Shown: one piece after another, positions 8,258 to 18,109 of the stretch
Layout: each line of letters begins with the position of its first letter
Numbering within the stretch: position 1 is the first letter of the stretch
Source: Agrobacterium vitis
GTDB lineage: Bacteria; Pseudomonadota; Alphaproteobacteria; Rhizobiales; Rhizobiaceae
Length of the DNA stretch: 64,000 nucleotides
NCBI RefSeq assembly: GCF_013426735.1
Contig: NZ_AP023272.1
Span: forward strand, 1-64,000
Direction: 5' to 3'
Position numbers and translations under genes: made by a program
Notes under the pieces: model-generated
Databases searched by the model: none
What the model saw: only the letters and a program-made list of their open reading frames with translations
Told to the model about the DNA's origin: nothing

Positions 8258-9331
8258 TTATTCCGACTTCTCGCCTTCGAGAGGCTGCGTATAGTGAGGC
8301 TCAGGCTGCGCATATTGGGCATCATAGGCCCTGACGATCCGCCCGACAAGCGGGTGACGCACAACATCGACATCCTTGAAGCGCACGAAAGAGACGCCTT
8401 CTACGCCAGCCAGAATATCCAAGGCCTCAACCAGACCGGATTTTACACCGCGCGGCAGGTCCACCTGGCTCGGGTCGCCGGTAATGATCATCCGGGAATT
8501 TTCGCCCAGACGCGTCAGAAACATCTTCATCTGCATGGATGTGGTGTTCTGTGCTTCATCAAGAATGATGGCGGCATTGGCCAGCGTGCGCCCGCGCATG
8601 AAAGCCAGCGGGGCAATTTCGATTACGCCCGCGGTAATCGCCCGCTCCACCTTGTCGCCCAGCATCATGTCATAGAGCGCGTCGTAGAGCGGCCGCAGGT
8701 AAGGATCGACCTTTTCCTTCATATCGCCGGGCAGGAAGCCCAGCCGTTCGCCCGCCTCGACCGCCGGGCGCGACAGGATGATCTTGTCCACGGCGCCACG
8801 TTCCAGCAATTGCGCGGCTTGCGCCACGGCCAGATAGGTCTTGCCAGTGCCAGCCGGACCAGTACCGAACACCAGTTCGGACCGCTCCAGCGCCCGCATA
8901 TAGGCATCCTGGGTCGGCGTACGGGCAACGATAGTCTTCTTGCGGGTGGAAATCTGCGCCATGCTGAGCTTGGCCTTGCGCTCCAGCGTCGGCAAGGTCA
9001 GCTGGTCGTCGGCGGCCACCGCCATCCGGATCGCGCCTTCCACGTCAGAAGCTTCGACGCTGCCGCCGCTTTGCAGCCTGGCATAGAGGAAATCCAGCGC
9101 CCGGCGCGCCTGGTTGGTGGCCATGATGTCGCCGGAGATGGACACGGAATTGCCGCGCGCGCTGGCTTTGATATTCAGCCGCTGCTCCAGCAACTTCAGG
9201 TTCTGTTCGAACTGGCCGAAAAGCTCGCTGGCATGCCGGTTGTTCTCGAACGTCAAGATGAAGTGATTGGCGTCGGTCGCGGCGGTTTTGGTGTTGCGCG
9301 AGGGTGAGGTTACCACTTCTGGTGCGTTCAA
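8258..9331 (-). CDS. phoH: PhoH-like ATPase
   Basis: Cytoplasmic P-loop ATPase of 357 residues with a superfamily I helicase-like core. Walker A FGTGPAGTGKTYLA is at about residues 155-168 and Walker B AAIILDEAQNTT at about 252-263. The N-terminal ~110 residues form the small domain with ISGDIMATNQARRAL, as in E. coli YbeZ. YbeZ works with YbeY in rRNA processing, and the neighbouring ybeY supports that role. Despite the name, phosphate-starvation control is not shown by the sequence. Confidence 0.96.
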   Translation of the reverse strand: MNAPEVVTSPSRNTKTAATDANHFILTFENNRHASELFGQFEQNLKLLEQRLNIKASARGNSVSISGDIMATNQARRALDFLYARLQSGGSVEASDVEGAIRMAVAADDQLTLPTLERKAKLSMAQISTRKKTIVARTPTQDAYMRALERSELVFGTGPAGTGKTYLAVAQAAQLLERGAVDKIILSRPAVEAGERLGFLPGDMKEKVDPYLRPLYDALYDMMLGDKVERAITAGVIEIAPLAFMRGRTLANAAIILDEAQNTTSMQMKMFLTRLGENSRMIITGDPSQVDLPRGVKSGLVEALDILAGVEGVSFVRFKDVDVVRHPLVGRIVRAYDAQYAQPEPHYTQPLEGEKSE

Positions 9332-9372
9332 GCGATCAGGCTCCCTATCGGAATTTAGTCCCTGCCCTCACT

Positions 9373-10806
9373 CTAACTCTCTGCCACCTCGGCAAACAAG
9401 CTGTTTGGGCCGATATCCGTGATTCGTACCTGAATAATGTCGCCTATTTGCGAAGGTTTTGCATCAACATTCACAGACTGCAACCACGGAGACCGGCCAA
9501 TAATCTGTCCCGGCATCCGGCCCGGCTTTTCCAAAAGCAGGTCCATGGTCTGGCCCACCAGCGAGCGGGCAAAGTCATGTTGTTGTTTTAACAACAATTC
9601 CTGCAACCGGGCCAGCCGTTCAGTCTTCACGTCCTCCGCCACATGATCGGGCATGTCGGCGCCGGGCGTACCTGGACGCGGAGAATATTTGAACGAAAAG
9701 GCCTGTGCATAGCCGACTCGCTCGACCAGTTTGATGGTGTCTTCAAAATCCGCGTCGGTTTCGCCGGGAAAACCAACGATGAAATCGCCTGATATGGCAA
9801 TGTCGGGACGCGCCTCGCGGATGCGATCAATGAGGGCAATATAATCGGCAGCCTTGTGCCGGCGGTTCATCGCTTTCAGGATCCGGTCGGACCCCGACTG
9901 TACCGGCAGATGCAGATAGGGCATCAACATGCGCAGATCGCGATGAGCCTCGATCAGCCGCTCGTCCATGTCACGCGGATGGCTGGTGGTGTAGCGCAGC
10001 CGGGCAAGGCCCGGAATCTCGGCAAGCTTGTAAAGAAGATCGCCCAGACCCATCTCGCGCCCATCCGGTCCCTTGCCGTGCCAGGCATTGACGTTCTGGC
10101 CCAGCAAAGTGATTTCGCGCACACCGCTTTCCACCAGTCTCTGCGCCTCACCCAGCAATTGGGCAAGCGGCCGGGAAACCTCGGACCCACGGGTATAGGG
10201 CACGACACAGAAGGTGCAGAATTTATCGCAGCCTTCCTGCACGGTCAGAAAAGCCGTGATCATCCGGCGCTTGCCAGCGATCTTCGTTGGATCAGGCAGA
10301 TGTTCGAACTTATCTTCCACGGCATAATCGGTATCGACCACCCGTTCTCCGCTTCGCGCCCGTCTCAGTGCCTGCGGCAGGCGGTGATAGGTCTGCGGAC
10401 CGACAACCACATCGACGCCCGGCTCGCGGCGAACGATTTCCTCACCCTCGGCCTGGGCGACACAACCGGCCACGCCGATCATGAATTCCTCGCCTCTTGC
10501 GGCGCGAATCTTTTTCATTTCACGCAGCCGTCCCAGCGCCGAATAGACCTTGTCGGCGGCCTTTTCGCGGATATGACAGGTATTGAGCAGCACGAGGCTG
10601 GCTTCCTCCATATCCTCGGTCGATTGATAGCCTTCAGCCACCAGCGCATCGGCCATGCGGCTGCTATCATAGACATTCATCTGACAGCCATAGGTCTTGA
10701 TAAACACCTTCTTCTGCGGCGCAGGCTTTTGCTGGGCAGAGGTGTGGTCAACCATGGCGGACACCGGCTCTACCGATGCTGAAAGGCTTGAAATTTCCTG
10801 GGTCAT
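9373..10806 (-). CDS. miaB: tRNA-2-methylthio-N6-dimethylallyladenosine synthase MiaB
   Basis: Radical-SAM methylthiotransferase that converts i6A37 to ms2i6A37 in tRNAs reading UNN codons. 477 residues. Order: UPF0004 domain with [14 protein letters not shown] and [11 protein letters not shown], whose cysteines bind the auxiliary [4Fe-4S]; the radical-SAM motif [16 protein letters not shown] (C-x3-C-x2-C); and a C-terminal TRAM domain from about residue 405. The N-terminal 25 residues are an unconserved extension. It belongs to the leftward run fur-olsA-miaB-phoH-ybeY. Confidence 0.98.
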   Translation of the reverse strand: MTQEISSLSASVEPVSAMVDHTSAQQKPAPQKKVFIKTYGCQMNVYDSSRMADALVAEGYQSTEDMEEASLVLLNTCHIREKAADKVYSALGRLREMKKIRAARGEEFMIGVAGCVAQAEGEEIVRREPGVDVVVGPQTYHRLPQALRRARSGERVVDTDYAVEDKFEHLPDPTKIAGKRRMITAFLTVQEGCDKFCTFCVVPYTRGSEVSRPLAQLLGEAQRLVESGVREITLLGQNVNAWHGKGPDGREMGLGDLLYKLAEIPGLARLRYTTSHPRDMDERLIEAHRDLRMLMPYLHLPVQSGSDRILKAMNRRHKAADYIALIDRIREARPDIAISGDFIVGFPGETDADFEDTIKLVERVGYAQAFSFKYSPRPGTPGADMPDHVAEDVKTERLARLQELLLKQQHDFARSLVGQTMDLLLEKPGRMPGQIIGRSPWLQSVNVDAKPSQIGDIIQVRITDIGPNSLFAEVAES

Positions 10807-10909
10807 GGCGCGCTTTTATACCAATGATTGGCATTAGCAAAGAGTGCCGCAACATCCGAATGAAAAGCGGCGGAACGAAAAGTGGCAGACAATCCGGTTC
10901 TATCTTCCG

Positions 10910-11707
10910 CTACACGATAGTCCGGCCCAGCAGCTTTGACAGCAGCATGCGTCGGATTTCCGCTTCCACCGTAGCGCTCACCCGTTTGCGATTGCTGTCC
11001 TTGGTATAGGCAACCGGCGCACCGAAGCAGACATCGACATCCACCGCCGCCACCTTGAGCAGACTGGCCAGATGCGGTCCAAGCGTGACATCGCCCGGCC
11101 AACTGACCAATGTCCGATGGAAGCGGCCCATCGGCATGCCATGGATTCCCGTATAGGCGATGGCGACAGGCTGCACATAGACCACACCCTCAGGAGCAAG
11201 TGGCACCGCCATGGCGGCAGCCCCAAACAGCGAGGATTTGACCGGCAGCAGCCGGTTGCCGTCCGACGTCGTGCCTTCGGGAAACAGCACGACGATTTCA
11301 CCATCCGCCATGCGGGCCGCAATGTCATTGACCTGCTCACCGGAAGACCGCTTTTCCTCGCGGCGAATGAAAATGCTTTTTTGCAGCTTGGCCAGCGTCC
11401 CGAAAATCGGCCATTCCGACACCTCCATCTTGGCGATGAACACCACATCGGCAATGGAACTCAGCACCAGAATATCGGTCCAGGAACAATGATTGACGGC
11501 CAGCATCAATGGCCTTTGCCGTTCCGGCAGGCCATGCACCCGCACCCGGATACCGAGAACCAGACAGGCAATCCTATGCCAGTAGCGCGGCAACAGCCGT
11601 CTTATTTTCAGATCGAACGCCAGGCCAAGCAATTGCAGCGGCAGCATAATCAGCGTGACGGCGACAAGCAGCGCCAACATGAAGACAGTTCGGATGGTGA
11701 TGATCAT
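10910..11707 (-). CDS. olsA: 1-acyl-glycerol-3-phosphate / lyso-ornithine-lipid acyltransferase (OlsA/PlsC family)
   Basis: Membrane-bound O-acyltransferase of 265 residues. An N-terminal hydrophobic helix (VFMLALLVAVTLIML) anchors it; the catalytic NHCSWTD (H-x4-D) and the FPEGTTSDG substrate motif follow. As I recall, in Sinorhizobium and Agrobacterium the family member beside miaB and fur is OlsA, which adds the second acyl chain to lyso-ornithine lipid. The olsB gene for the first step lies 14 kb away. It could instead serve as PlsC in phosphatidic acid synthesis, or do both. An upstream ATG overlapping fur was rejected in favour of MIITIRTVF, 31 bases after fur. Confidence 0.85.
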   Translation of the reverse strand: MIITIRTVFMLALLVAVTLIMLPLQLLGLAFDLKIRRLLPRYWHRIACLVLGIRVRVHGLPERQRPLMLAVNHCSWTDILVLSSIADVVFIAKMEVSEWPIFGTLAKLQKSIFIRREEKRSSGEQVNDIAARMADGEIVVLFPEGTTSDGNRLLPVKSSLFGAAAMAVPLAPEGVVYVQPVAIAYTGIHGMPMGRFHRTLVSWPGDVTLGPHLASLLKVAAVDVDVCFGAPVAYTKDSNRKRVSATVEAEIRRMLLSKLLGRTIV

Positions 11708-11738
11708 GGCTGCCACGAACAGCCAAAGCTTACCCTGC

Positions 11739-12167
11739 TCACGGCTCGTCCTTCGCCAATGGCACGCCATAGAGTTCCAGCCGGTGATCCACCAGACGGA
11801 AGCCATGTTCTCGAGCGATTCGCTCCTGGAGCGCCTCGATCTCGGGTGAGCGGAACTCGATGACCACGCCCGTCTTCAAATCGATCAGATGATCGTGGTG
11901 TTCTTCCGGCACGGTCTCGTAACGGGAGCGCCCATCGCGAAAATCGTGGCGGGCGATGATTCCGGCATCCTCAAACAGCTTGACGGTGCGATAGACGGTC
12001 GAGATCGAAATTTTGGCGTCTATCGCCGAGGAGCGCCGGTACAGTTCCTCGACGTCAGGATGGTCGTCGCAGCCTTCAAGAATGCGCGCGATGATCCGCC
12101 GCTGTTCGGTCATGCGCATTCCACGCTCGGCGCAGAGCTCTTCCAGCGTTTTCGGCGTCTCCGTCAT
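11739..12167 (-). CDS. Fur-family regulator, probably manganese-responsive Mur
   Basis: 142-residue Fur-fold repressor with a winged helix (residues ~1-85, SISTVYRTVKLFEDAGI) and a metal-binding dimerisation domain with EEHHDHLIDLKTG. Canonical Fur has two Cys-X2-Cys pairs after HHDH; here the first Cys position is Asp and no CxxC exists. This agrees with rhizobial Fur/Mur, which senses Mn2+ and represses Mn uptake (iron control in rhizobia is mainly RirA/Irr). It lies between rimI and olsA with 37- and 31-base gaps. Mur rather than Fur is an inference from lineage and the missing cysteines. Confidence 0.9.
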   Translation of the reverse strand: MTETPKTLEELCAERGMRMTEQRRIIARILEGCDDHPDVEELYRRSSAIDAKISISTVYRTVKLFEDAGIIARHDFRDGRSRYETVPEEHHDHLIDLKTGVVIEFRSPEIEALQERIAREHGFRLVDHRLELYGVPLAKDEP

Positions 12168-12204
12168 GATGGTCCGGTTGCTCGTGAATTTCGATAGTCA
12201 CGAG

Positions 12205-12702
12205 TTAGCGAAGATCGCGCCGCATGACAAGCGCTGCACTGCGACGACCGTTGGCATCGGCGTAATAAGCTGGCCTTTCGCCAGCTTTTTCAAAGCCAAG
12301 CTTGCGGTAAAGATTGATGGCGGGGTGATTGCCATCATCCACTTCGAGAAACATGATTTCGCCGCCGCGCACCCTGGCTTCACGCATCGCGCCCTGCATC
12401 AGCCGCCAACCAAGGCCGTTTCTTGCGCCCTTTTCATGCACGGCAATCGTCAGGATTTCCGCTTCGCCCGCTGCTTCGCGGGCCAGCACGAAACCGCTGA
12501 GCTGCGGCTTGAACATCAGCGTATTGGTCTGGCGAATCACGAAACCGAAAACATTCGGCTGCAACAGCAGGCTTTCAAATGCGCCATCATTCCATGGCTG
12601 CGAAAACCGCTGGCCATGCAATTCCGACACGTCATGGCAATCGTCCAGCTCCATGGCGACGATTTCAAACTCGGCTTTACGGGCAAAAATTGTTTCAAGC
12701 AT
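12205..12702 (-). CDS. rimI: Ribosomal protein S18 alanine N-acetyltransferase RimI
   Basis: GNAT acetyltransferase of 165 residues. The acetyl-CoA loop appears as IAVHEKGARNGLGWRLM (R-x2-G-x-G/A pattern, slightly altered), and the C-terminal half has FLEVDDGNHPAINLYRKLGF, the hallmark of RimI. RimI acetylates the N-terminus of S18. The next upstream gene is tsaB; tsaB-rimI is a widespread pair. A 172-base gap with a repeat fragment separates the two here, so rimI may start its own transcript, with fur and olsA downstream. Confidence 0.93.
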   Translation of the reverse strand: MLETIFARKAEFEIVAMELDDCHDVSELHGQRFSQPWNDGAFESLLLQPNVFGFVIRQTNTLMFKPQLSGFVLAREAAGEAEILTIAVHEKGARNGLGWRLMQGAMREARVRGGEIMFLEVDDGNHPAINLYRKLGFEKAGERPAYYADANGRRSAALVMRRDLR

Positions 12703-12764
12703 AAGACCCTCCCCAGAGTCAGGATAAAATATGTTTATTCCGACATGCTCACGGCACAGATTAC

Positions 12765-12782
12765 CCGATAATTCCTAAAATC
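12765..12782. repeat. Half-copy of a dispersed repeat (rimI-tsaB gap)
   Basis: CCGATAATTCCTAAAATC occurs exactly here and again at 21031-21048. Its core ATAATTCCT-n-AATC resembles one arm of the longer palindromes at 31.2 and 54.7 kb. It lies in the intergenic gap upstream of rimI. Confidence 0.55.
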
Positions 12783-12874
12783 ACCTGGGATTTATGGTGA
12801 AAATACGCAGCAGATTTAACTATATTGCGTTTATCGTCTACAAACCCACCAGCCCATCGTGCTCTAAAACAGGA

Positions 12875-13564
12875 TCATGCCCGCGCCACGGCAAAACCTG
12901 CCTGCGGCTTGACATCCGGCCCCCGCAAGTAAAGCGGTTTTGGCTTGCCCGAGGCCTGCGCAACCGCTCCAAGCCTGGCAATATCTTCCATCGGAAAGTG
13001 ATCTGCCTCCACTGTTGCAGCCTCTTCACCCTCCTCCGTCACGTTTTTCTCCAGCAGCCGGCATGCCGAACCGGTGACGCGTCCTGCGCCAGACCTGGCA
13101 AGCTCAGCCGCCATCGCCCGAAATTCGTCCACCGACAGCAATCGAGCGTCATCCAGCGCCACTGCATCAAGGCTGAAACCCTGGACATAGACTTCATCGC
13201 GCTTGGCATCCATCGCAGCAAGCACCGCAACCGCGCCACCCCGCCTGCGCTCTGCCGCCGCCAGAACGGCAAGCGTTGAAATACCGACGATATCGACACC
13301 CAGCGCCAGAGCTAGCCCCCGCGCCGCCGACAGGCCGACGCGAATGCCGGTAAAGGAACCGGGACCAATGGTGACCGCAACCCGCTCGACACTAGGAAGC
13401 GCGATTGACGCCTCGTCCAGAACCGCGTCGATCATGCCCATCAGCTTTTCGGCATGACCACGGCCAATCGTTTCGCTTCTGGCCCCCAGCATCCGGTCAA
13501 GATCGCTGTCATACAGGCCAACAGCGCAATCAACGCCGGCGGTGTCGATTGCCAAAAGGATCAT
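12875..13564 (-). CDS. tsaB: tRNA threonylcarbamoyladenosine biosynthesis protein TsaB
   Basis: Pseudo-enzyme partner of TsaD in forming t6A37 in ANN-decoding tRNAs. 229 residues from MILLAIDTAG, the normal TsaB beginning (ASKHA-fold phosphate-1-like loop); IGPGSFTGIRVGLSAARGLA near residue 70 is the family signature. An in-frame ATG 141 bases further upstream would overlap the Nfu gene on the same strand and was rejected. It follows the Nfu gene after 79 bases. Confidence 0.96.
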   Translation of the reverse strand: MILLAIDTAGVDCAVGLYDSDLDRMLGARSETIGRGHAEKLMGMIDAVLDEASIALPSVERVAVTIGPGSFTGIRVGLSAARGLALALGVDIVGISTLAVLAAAERRRGGAVAVLAAMDAKRDEVYVQGFSLDAVALDDARLLSVDEFRAMAAELARSGAGRVTGSACRLLEKNVTEEGEEAATVEADHFPMEDIARLGAVAQASGKPKPLYLRGPDVKPQAGFAVARA

Positions 13565-13643
13565 GCCTGCTCGCTTTTCATTGCGTGACGTTTCACATTT
13601 ATCGAAAGCGCGGCAACCTAAGGGACGCCGCGCCCAAACCGTA

Positions 13644-14207
13644 TCAAACGGCTTCGACTTCCTGCACTTCGGGAATGAAATGGCGCAGCAGGTTCTGCAC
13701 GCCATGCTTCAGCGTCGCGGTGGAGGATGGGCAACCCGCGCACGATCCCTTCATGTTGAGAAACACCTTGCCATCGCGGAAACCACGGAAAGTGATATCC
13801 CCACCATCCTGAGCGACAGCCGGGCGCACCCGGGTTTCCAGCAGTTCCTTGATGGTGGCAACGATGGTCTCGTCACCCTCGTTGAAGAATTCTTCGTCCG
13901 ACGCCTCATCTCCTGCGACAGCGCTGCCCATGATCGGCGCGCCGCTCATGAAATGCTCCATGATCGACCCGAGGATGGCCGGCTTCAGATGCGGCCATTC
14001 GGCGGTATCCTTGGTCACGGTCACAAAGTCATAGCCAAAGAACACGGAGGTGACGCCGGGTATGGCAAACAGCTTTTCAGCCAGTGGCGAGGCCATGGCC
14101 GCTTCCCGGTCGCGGAATTCAGCCGTGCCGTTGTCCATCACCACCTTGCCCGGCAGGAATTTCAAAGTAGCCGGATTGGGGGTGGATTCCGTCTGAATGA
14201 ACATCAC
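13644..14207 (-). CDS. NifU-like iron-sulfur scaffold/carrier (Nfu type)
   Basis: 187-residue protein with an N-terminal Nfu_N domain (MFIQTESTPNPATLKFLPG, continuing to about residue 90) and a C-terminal NifU domain ending in MKGSCAGCPSSTATLKHGV, where the C-x2-C pair ligates a [4Fe-4S] cluster. This architecture is the Alphaproteobacterial/mitochondrial NFU1 type, a general Fe-S carrier. It is not the three-domain nitrogenase NifU, and no nif genes are nearby. Client proteins in this stretch could include MiaB. Confidence 0.95.
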   Translation of the reverse strand: MMFIQTESTPNPATLKFLPGKVVMDNGTAEFRDREAAMASPLAEKLFAIPGVTSVFFGYDFVTVTKDTAEWPHLKPAILGSIMEHFMSGAPIMGSAVAGDEASDEEFFNEGDETIVATIKELLETRVRPAVAQDGGDITFRGFRDGKVFLNMKGSCAGCPSSTATLKHGVQNLLRHFIPEVQEVEAV

Positions 14208-14367
14208 AAACTCCTTGCGAACCGGTCAAGCCGGGTCCGATTTAGAATGCTTCAAAAATAAACCTTCGCAGGTCCTGCTTCAAGCACTGGCTGCAAATAA
14301 AGATCTTATACCACGGCTTGAAGATGCCGAGGCAGTCTTACCTTGAAGGCATGTCCAGCCTCACTTT

Positions 14368-14859
14368 TCAGCAAAGCGCGTCGATTTCTTCATTGCTCAG
14401 CGTATCCGGCAGCACGGTCACGGGAATGGGAAAGGCCTGTGCCCGCCCGGCGATCATCGAGACCAGCGGGCCAGGCCCGTCCTTGGCCGAGCCTGCGGCC
14501 AGAACGAGGATGGCGATATCGCGATCCTCCTCGATCACCGCCTGGATCTGCTCGGCGGCACTGCCTTCGCGGATGACGATTTCCGGCTCAAGCCCAATGG
14601 TTTCACGCACCGTCTGGGCGGATTTTGCCATGACCGCATCGGCGGCTTCCCGCGCCTCGGCCCGCATGATTTCCTCGACACCCAGCCATTGCTGGAAATC
14701 GCCCTCTGGAATCACATAGAGCAGAACCAGCCCGCCATTGGAATTCTTGGCGCGCCTGCCGGCATAATGGACGGCGCGGGAGCATTCCGGCGTATCGTCG
14801 ATGACCGTCAGAAATTTCCGCCGGTGCCCGTCAAGACGCGATAGACGTTTCGATACCAT
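14368..14859 (-). CDS. Universal stress protein family protein
   Basis: 163-residue single-domain UspA-like fold. It begins with KFLTVIDDTPECSRAVHYAGRRA, where the Asp pair and the strand-turn-helix are typical. The terminal region LAAGSAKDGPGPLVSMIAGRAQAFPIPVTVLP carries a weak form of the G-x2-G-x9-G-S/T ATP loop, so nucleotide binding is plausible but not certain. Function is unspecified stress resistance. It stands alone between the Nfu gene and trpS. Confidence 0.88.
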   Translation of the reverse strand: MVSKRLSRLDGHRRKFLTVIDDTPECSRAVHYAGRRAKNSNGGLVLLYVIPEGDFQQWLGVEEIMRAEAREAADAVMAKSAQTVRETIGLEPEIVIREGSAAEQIQAVIEEDRDIAILVLAAGSAKDGPGPLVSMIAGRAQAFPIPVTVLPDTLSNEEIDALC

Positions 14860-14948
14860 GGCCTGCCCTGTTCGTCGGGCCGGATCGACCGGCCCCGATA
14901 ACCGTTACCTGATGACGCGTGACACCTGCCACGCATCATCATCAAAGC

Positions 14949-16013
14949 TTAGCGCACGAAACCAATAATGTCGCGGATTTCCGTCATGGTTTTTTCGGCA
15001 CGGACCCGCGCCCGCTCACCACCATCGCGCAACACGGCGTCGATATGAGCAGGATCCCCCATCAAACGGCGCATTTCGCCAGTGATCGGCGACAGAACCT
15101 CGACAGCAAGTTCGATAAGAGCAGGCTTGAATACTGAGAACTGCTGCCCGCCGAATTCCGCCAGCACCTCGGCTTTGGTCTTGTCGGCAAGGGCTGCATA
15201 AATGCCAACCAGATTATCGGCCTCCGGCCGTCCGGCCAATCCATCCGTTTCGCTTGGCAAGGCGTCCGGATCGGTCTTGGCCTTGCGGATCTTCTTGGCA
15301 ATCGCCTCTGCATCGTCCATCAGGTTGATGCGCGACAGATCCGAAGGATCGGACTTCGACATTTTCTTGGTGCCGTCCTTCAGGCTCATCACCCTGGGGG
15401 CCGGACCGTCGATCAGCGGTTCGACCATCGGGAAATAAGCATGCACTGGTTCGTTGCCGACGGTGATATCGATGCCAAGTCCGGTCGGGCGGATCTGCTG
15501 GGCAAAATCCAGGTTGAACTTCATGGCGATATCGCGGGTCAGTTCCAGATGCTGCTTCTGGTCATCGCCCACCGGCACATGGGTGGCGCGGTAGACCAGG
15601 ATGTCGGCAGCCATCAGGCTCGGATAGGCAAACAGGCCAAGCGAGGCCTGCTCGCGGTCCTTGCCAGCCTTGTCCTTGAACTGGGTCATCCGGTTCATCC
15701 AGCCGATGCGGGCGACACAGTTGAAGATCCAGGCCAGTTCGGCATGTTGTGGCACCTGGCTCTGGTTGAAGACGATATGCTTGACCGGGTCGATACCCGC
15801 CGCGAGAAAAGCCGCCGTGATTGACCGGATCTGGCCGCGCATATCCTCATGAACCAGTTGCGCCGTCAGCGCATGCAGGTCAACGACGCAATACATGCAG
15901 TCGTTATTCTCCTGAAGCGCGACGAATTTGCGGATCGCGCCGAGGTAATTGCCAAGATGGAGATTGCCGGTGGGCTGAACGCCGGAAAAAACCAGCGGCT
16001 GAAATTCGCTCAT
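14949..16013 (-). CDS. trpS: Tryptophanyl-tRNA synthetase
   Basis: Class I aminoacyl-tRNA synthetase of 354 residues that charges tRNA-Trp. The HIGH-type motif [13 protein letters not shown] is at about residues 10-22, and the KMSKS loop [16 protein letters not shown] at about 203-218. The start [11 protein letters not shown] was preferred over an ATG 63 bases upstream because the family begins there. The neighbour upstream (glyoxalase-fold gene) is about 105 bases away. Confidence 0.98.
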   Translation of the reverse strand: MSEFQPLVFSGVQPTGNLHLGNYLGAIRKFVALQENNDCMYCVVDLHALTAQLVHEDMRGQIRSITAAFLAAGIDPVKHIVFNQSQVPQHAELAWIFNCVARIGWMNRMTQFKDKAGKDREQASLGLFAYPSLMAADILVYRATHVPVGDDQKQHLELTRDIAMKFNLDFAQQIRPTGLGIDITVGNEPVHAYFPMVEPLIDGPAPRVMSLKDGTKKMSKSDPSDLSRINLMDDAEAIAKKIRKAKTDPDALPSETDGLAGRPEADNLVGIYAALADKTKAEVLAEFGGQQFSVFKPALIELAVEVLSPITGEMRRLMGDPAHIDAVLRDGGERARVRAEKTMTEIRDIIGFVR

Positions 16014-16118
16014 GATTGACCTCAGCAGGCTTGTGGAGGGCCTGATACCTCGTGTGGATTTACAGCGCTTATGCACAGGCAGGCGTTCCCGATCAAGCGG
16101 GGAACGGCTGTGGCGCGA

Positions 16119-16520
16119 TTATAATTTTGGCTCGATCAGGTCCCAGAGATTGTCGTAAAGATCTTCGAACACGGCAACCGTGCCGTAGAGCTCGTAACGC
16201 GGCTCTTCCTGAAAGACGATGCCATCAGCGATAAACGCCGCATGATCGCGGGCAAAGTCATCCGTTTCCAGAAAGAAGGCAACCCGGCCACCGGCTTGAT
16301 TGCCAATTGCCGCCAGCTGTTTTTCTCCATCCGCCTGCGCCAGAAGCAGCCCGGCACCGCCTTCAGCGGGAGAAACAACCACCCAGCGCTTGCCATCGCC
16401 CAGGTCGATATCTGCTGTGCAGGCAAAGCCCAGCTTGCCGCAATAAAAGGCCAGCGCCCGATCATAATCGTCCACCACCAGCGTGACGGTGGCGATGCGT
16501 TTTACTGGCCTATTCTGCAT
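16119..16520 (-). CDS. VOC/glyoxalase-bleomycin resistance family protein
   Basis: 133-residue vicinal-oxygen-chelate fold made of two beta-alpha-beta-beta-beta modules: VKRIATVTLVVDDYDRALAFYCGKLGF near the N-terminus and ETDDFARDHAAFIADGIVFQ later. The end, AVFEDLYDNLWDLIEP, carries the acidic metal-ligand position. Substrate is unknown. The ATG lies inside the last codons of murJ (11-base overlap), which suggests translational coupling. An ATG 15 bases upstream is possible. Confidence 0.85.
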   Translation of the reverse strand: MQNRPVKRIATVTLVVDDYDRALAFYCGKLGFACTADIDLGDGKRWVVVSPAEGGAGLLLAQADGEKQLAAIGNQAGGRVAFFLETDDFARDHAAFIADGIVFQEEPRYELYGTVAVFEDLYDNLWDLIEPKL

Positions 16521-18108
16521 CACCGCTCGTCTCACCAGATTTCGCCCGCGCCTTGCGCTTCAGATTGCGCCTGAGCATGCCGATATCCGCGCCGCCGATC
16601 AGGAAGGCCAGCGAGAAATAGATCAGCATAGCCAGGCCGATCTGGATGAACAGCACCAGCACCTTGTGCAGGAAGGGCGAACCGGTGCCGATATAAGGCG
16701 CGAAAAAGCCCGACAGCGCCATCAGCGCCGCGCCCATGGCCAGCGCCGCGAGAAGAAGCCGCAGCGCGCGTGACACCAGCGCCCATTCCACCTGCAAATG
16801 TCCGCGCCGTACCAGCATGGTGAACAGCAGAACTGTGTTGATCGCGCCCGCCGTCGCTTCGGCAATGGCGATGCCCCGCTCCTGCAACAGCGGAAACAGC
16901 GAAATGGCCAGCGCCGAATTGACCACCACCGAAATGCCGGTGAACCGCATCGGGGTTTTTGTATCCTCGCGGGCGTAAAAACCGGGCTGCAAGGCCTTGA
17001 TCATCACGAAACCGGGCAGGCCCAAGCCGTAATAGGCGAGGATTGCCCCGACAATGGCGGTGTTGTGCGCGGTAAACGCGCCGCGCTCATAAAGTACCCG
17101 GATGATATCGTCGGAAAGCACCCACAGCCCGACCGCCGCTGGCAGGGTCAGGAACAGCACGAATTCAATCGACCTGTTCTGGATGGTCGAGGCTTCGCGC
17201 TGATGATCGGATTTCAGCGCCCGCGCCAATTCCGGCAAAAGCACCACACCCACAGCAACACCCACCACGCCCAAGGGCAGTTGATAGATACGGTCGGCAT
17301 ATTGCAGGGCGGCAATCGCCCCATCCTTGGAGGAGGCAATGGCCTGACCAATCAACTGGTTGATCTGGGTGATGCCGCCGGTCACCGCCGCAGGGACGGC
17401 CAGCACCAGCAACCGCTTCACATTGGGGGTGATCTTCGGCCATTTGAAGCCCAACCTTATCCCCGCATGGCGCACGCCGATATAGACCACCAGCAACTGT
17501 AAAATCCCCGCCACCAACACTGACCAGGAGAGATACCAGGCCGTCACGACAGGCTCGACACCATGGTAGAGCGCATAAAACAACGCACTGATCATCACCA
17601 GATTGAGAAAGATCGGCGCGACGGCGGCGGCGAAAAAGTGATGCAGCGAATTGAGCATGCCGCTGAGCATCGCCGTTAGCGACATGCACATTAGATAGGG
17701 AAACATCACCACGGCAAGCCGCACAGTCAGCGAAAATTTCTCGGCGTCATCGGCAAAACCCGGAGCGATGACAAACCGCACCAGGAGCGGCATGGAAAGT
17801 TCCATGGCGATGGTGATCAGCAATAGAACGGTAAAGAGGACGCCAAAGACTTCCTCGGAAAACCGCTTGGCGCCATCCAGTCCGTTTGCCTCGATCTCCT
17901 TGGAAAACAGCGGCACGAAAGCGGCGTTGAAGGCGCCTTCGGCAAACAACCGGCGAAACAGGTTGGGAAAACGGAAAGCCGCATAAAACACATCGGCCAT
18001 TGGCCCGGTGCCCAGCGCCGCCGCCATCAGGGTTTCGCGGGCAAACCCGAACAATCGGCTGCCAAGCGTGGCGCCGCCAACGGTCATAAACTTCTTGACG
18101 AGGGACAT
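16510..18108 (-). CDS. murJ: Lipid II flippase MurJ (MviN)
   Basis: Inner-membrane MATE-like flippase that moves lipid II to the periplasmic side for peptidoglycan synthesis. 532 residues with about 14 hydrophobic helices. Family landmarks are the N-terminal TLGSRLFGFARETLMAAALG and AFRFPNLFRRLFAEGAFNAAFVPLFS, the arginine-rich loops of MviN proteins. It begins one base after the glnD stop, an arrangement I recall as common in rhizobia. The C-terminal 20 residues are basic and cytoplasmic. Confidence 0.97.
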   Translation of the reverse strand: MSLVKKFMTVGGATLGSRLFGFARETLMAAALGTGPMADVFYAAFRFPNLFRRLFAEGAFNAAFVPLFSKEIEANGLDGAKRFSEEVFGVLFTVLLLITIAMELSMPLLVRFVIAPGFADDAEKFSLTVRLAVVMFPYLMCMSLTAMLSGMLNSLHHFFAAAVAPIFLNLVMISALFYALYHGVEPVVTAWYLSWSVLVAGILQLLVVYIGVRHAGIRLGFKWPKITPNVKRLLVLAVPAAVTGGITQINQLIGQAIASSKDGAIAALQYADRIYQLPLGVVGVAVGVVLLPELARALKSDHQREASTIQNRSIEFVLFLTLPAAVGLWVLSDDIIRVLYERGAFTAHNTAIVGAILAYYGLGLPGFVMIKALQPGFYAREDTKTPMRFTGISVVVNSALAISLFPLLQERGIAIAEATAGAINTVLLFTMLVRRGHLQVEWALVSRALRLLLAALAMGAALMALSGFFAPYIGTGSPFLHKVLVLFIQIGLAMLIYFSLAFLIGGADIGMLRRNLKRKARAKSGETSGDAE

Positions 18109-18109
18109 A

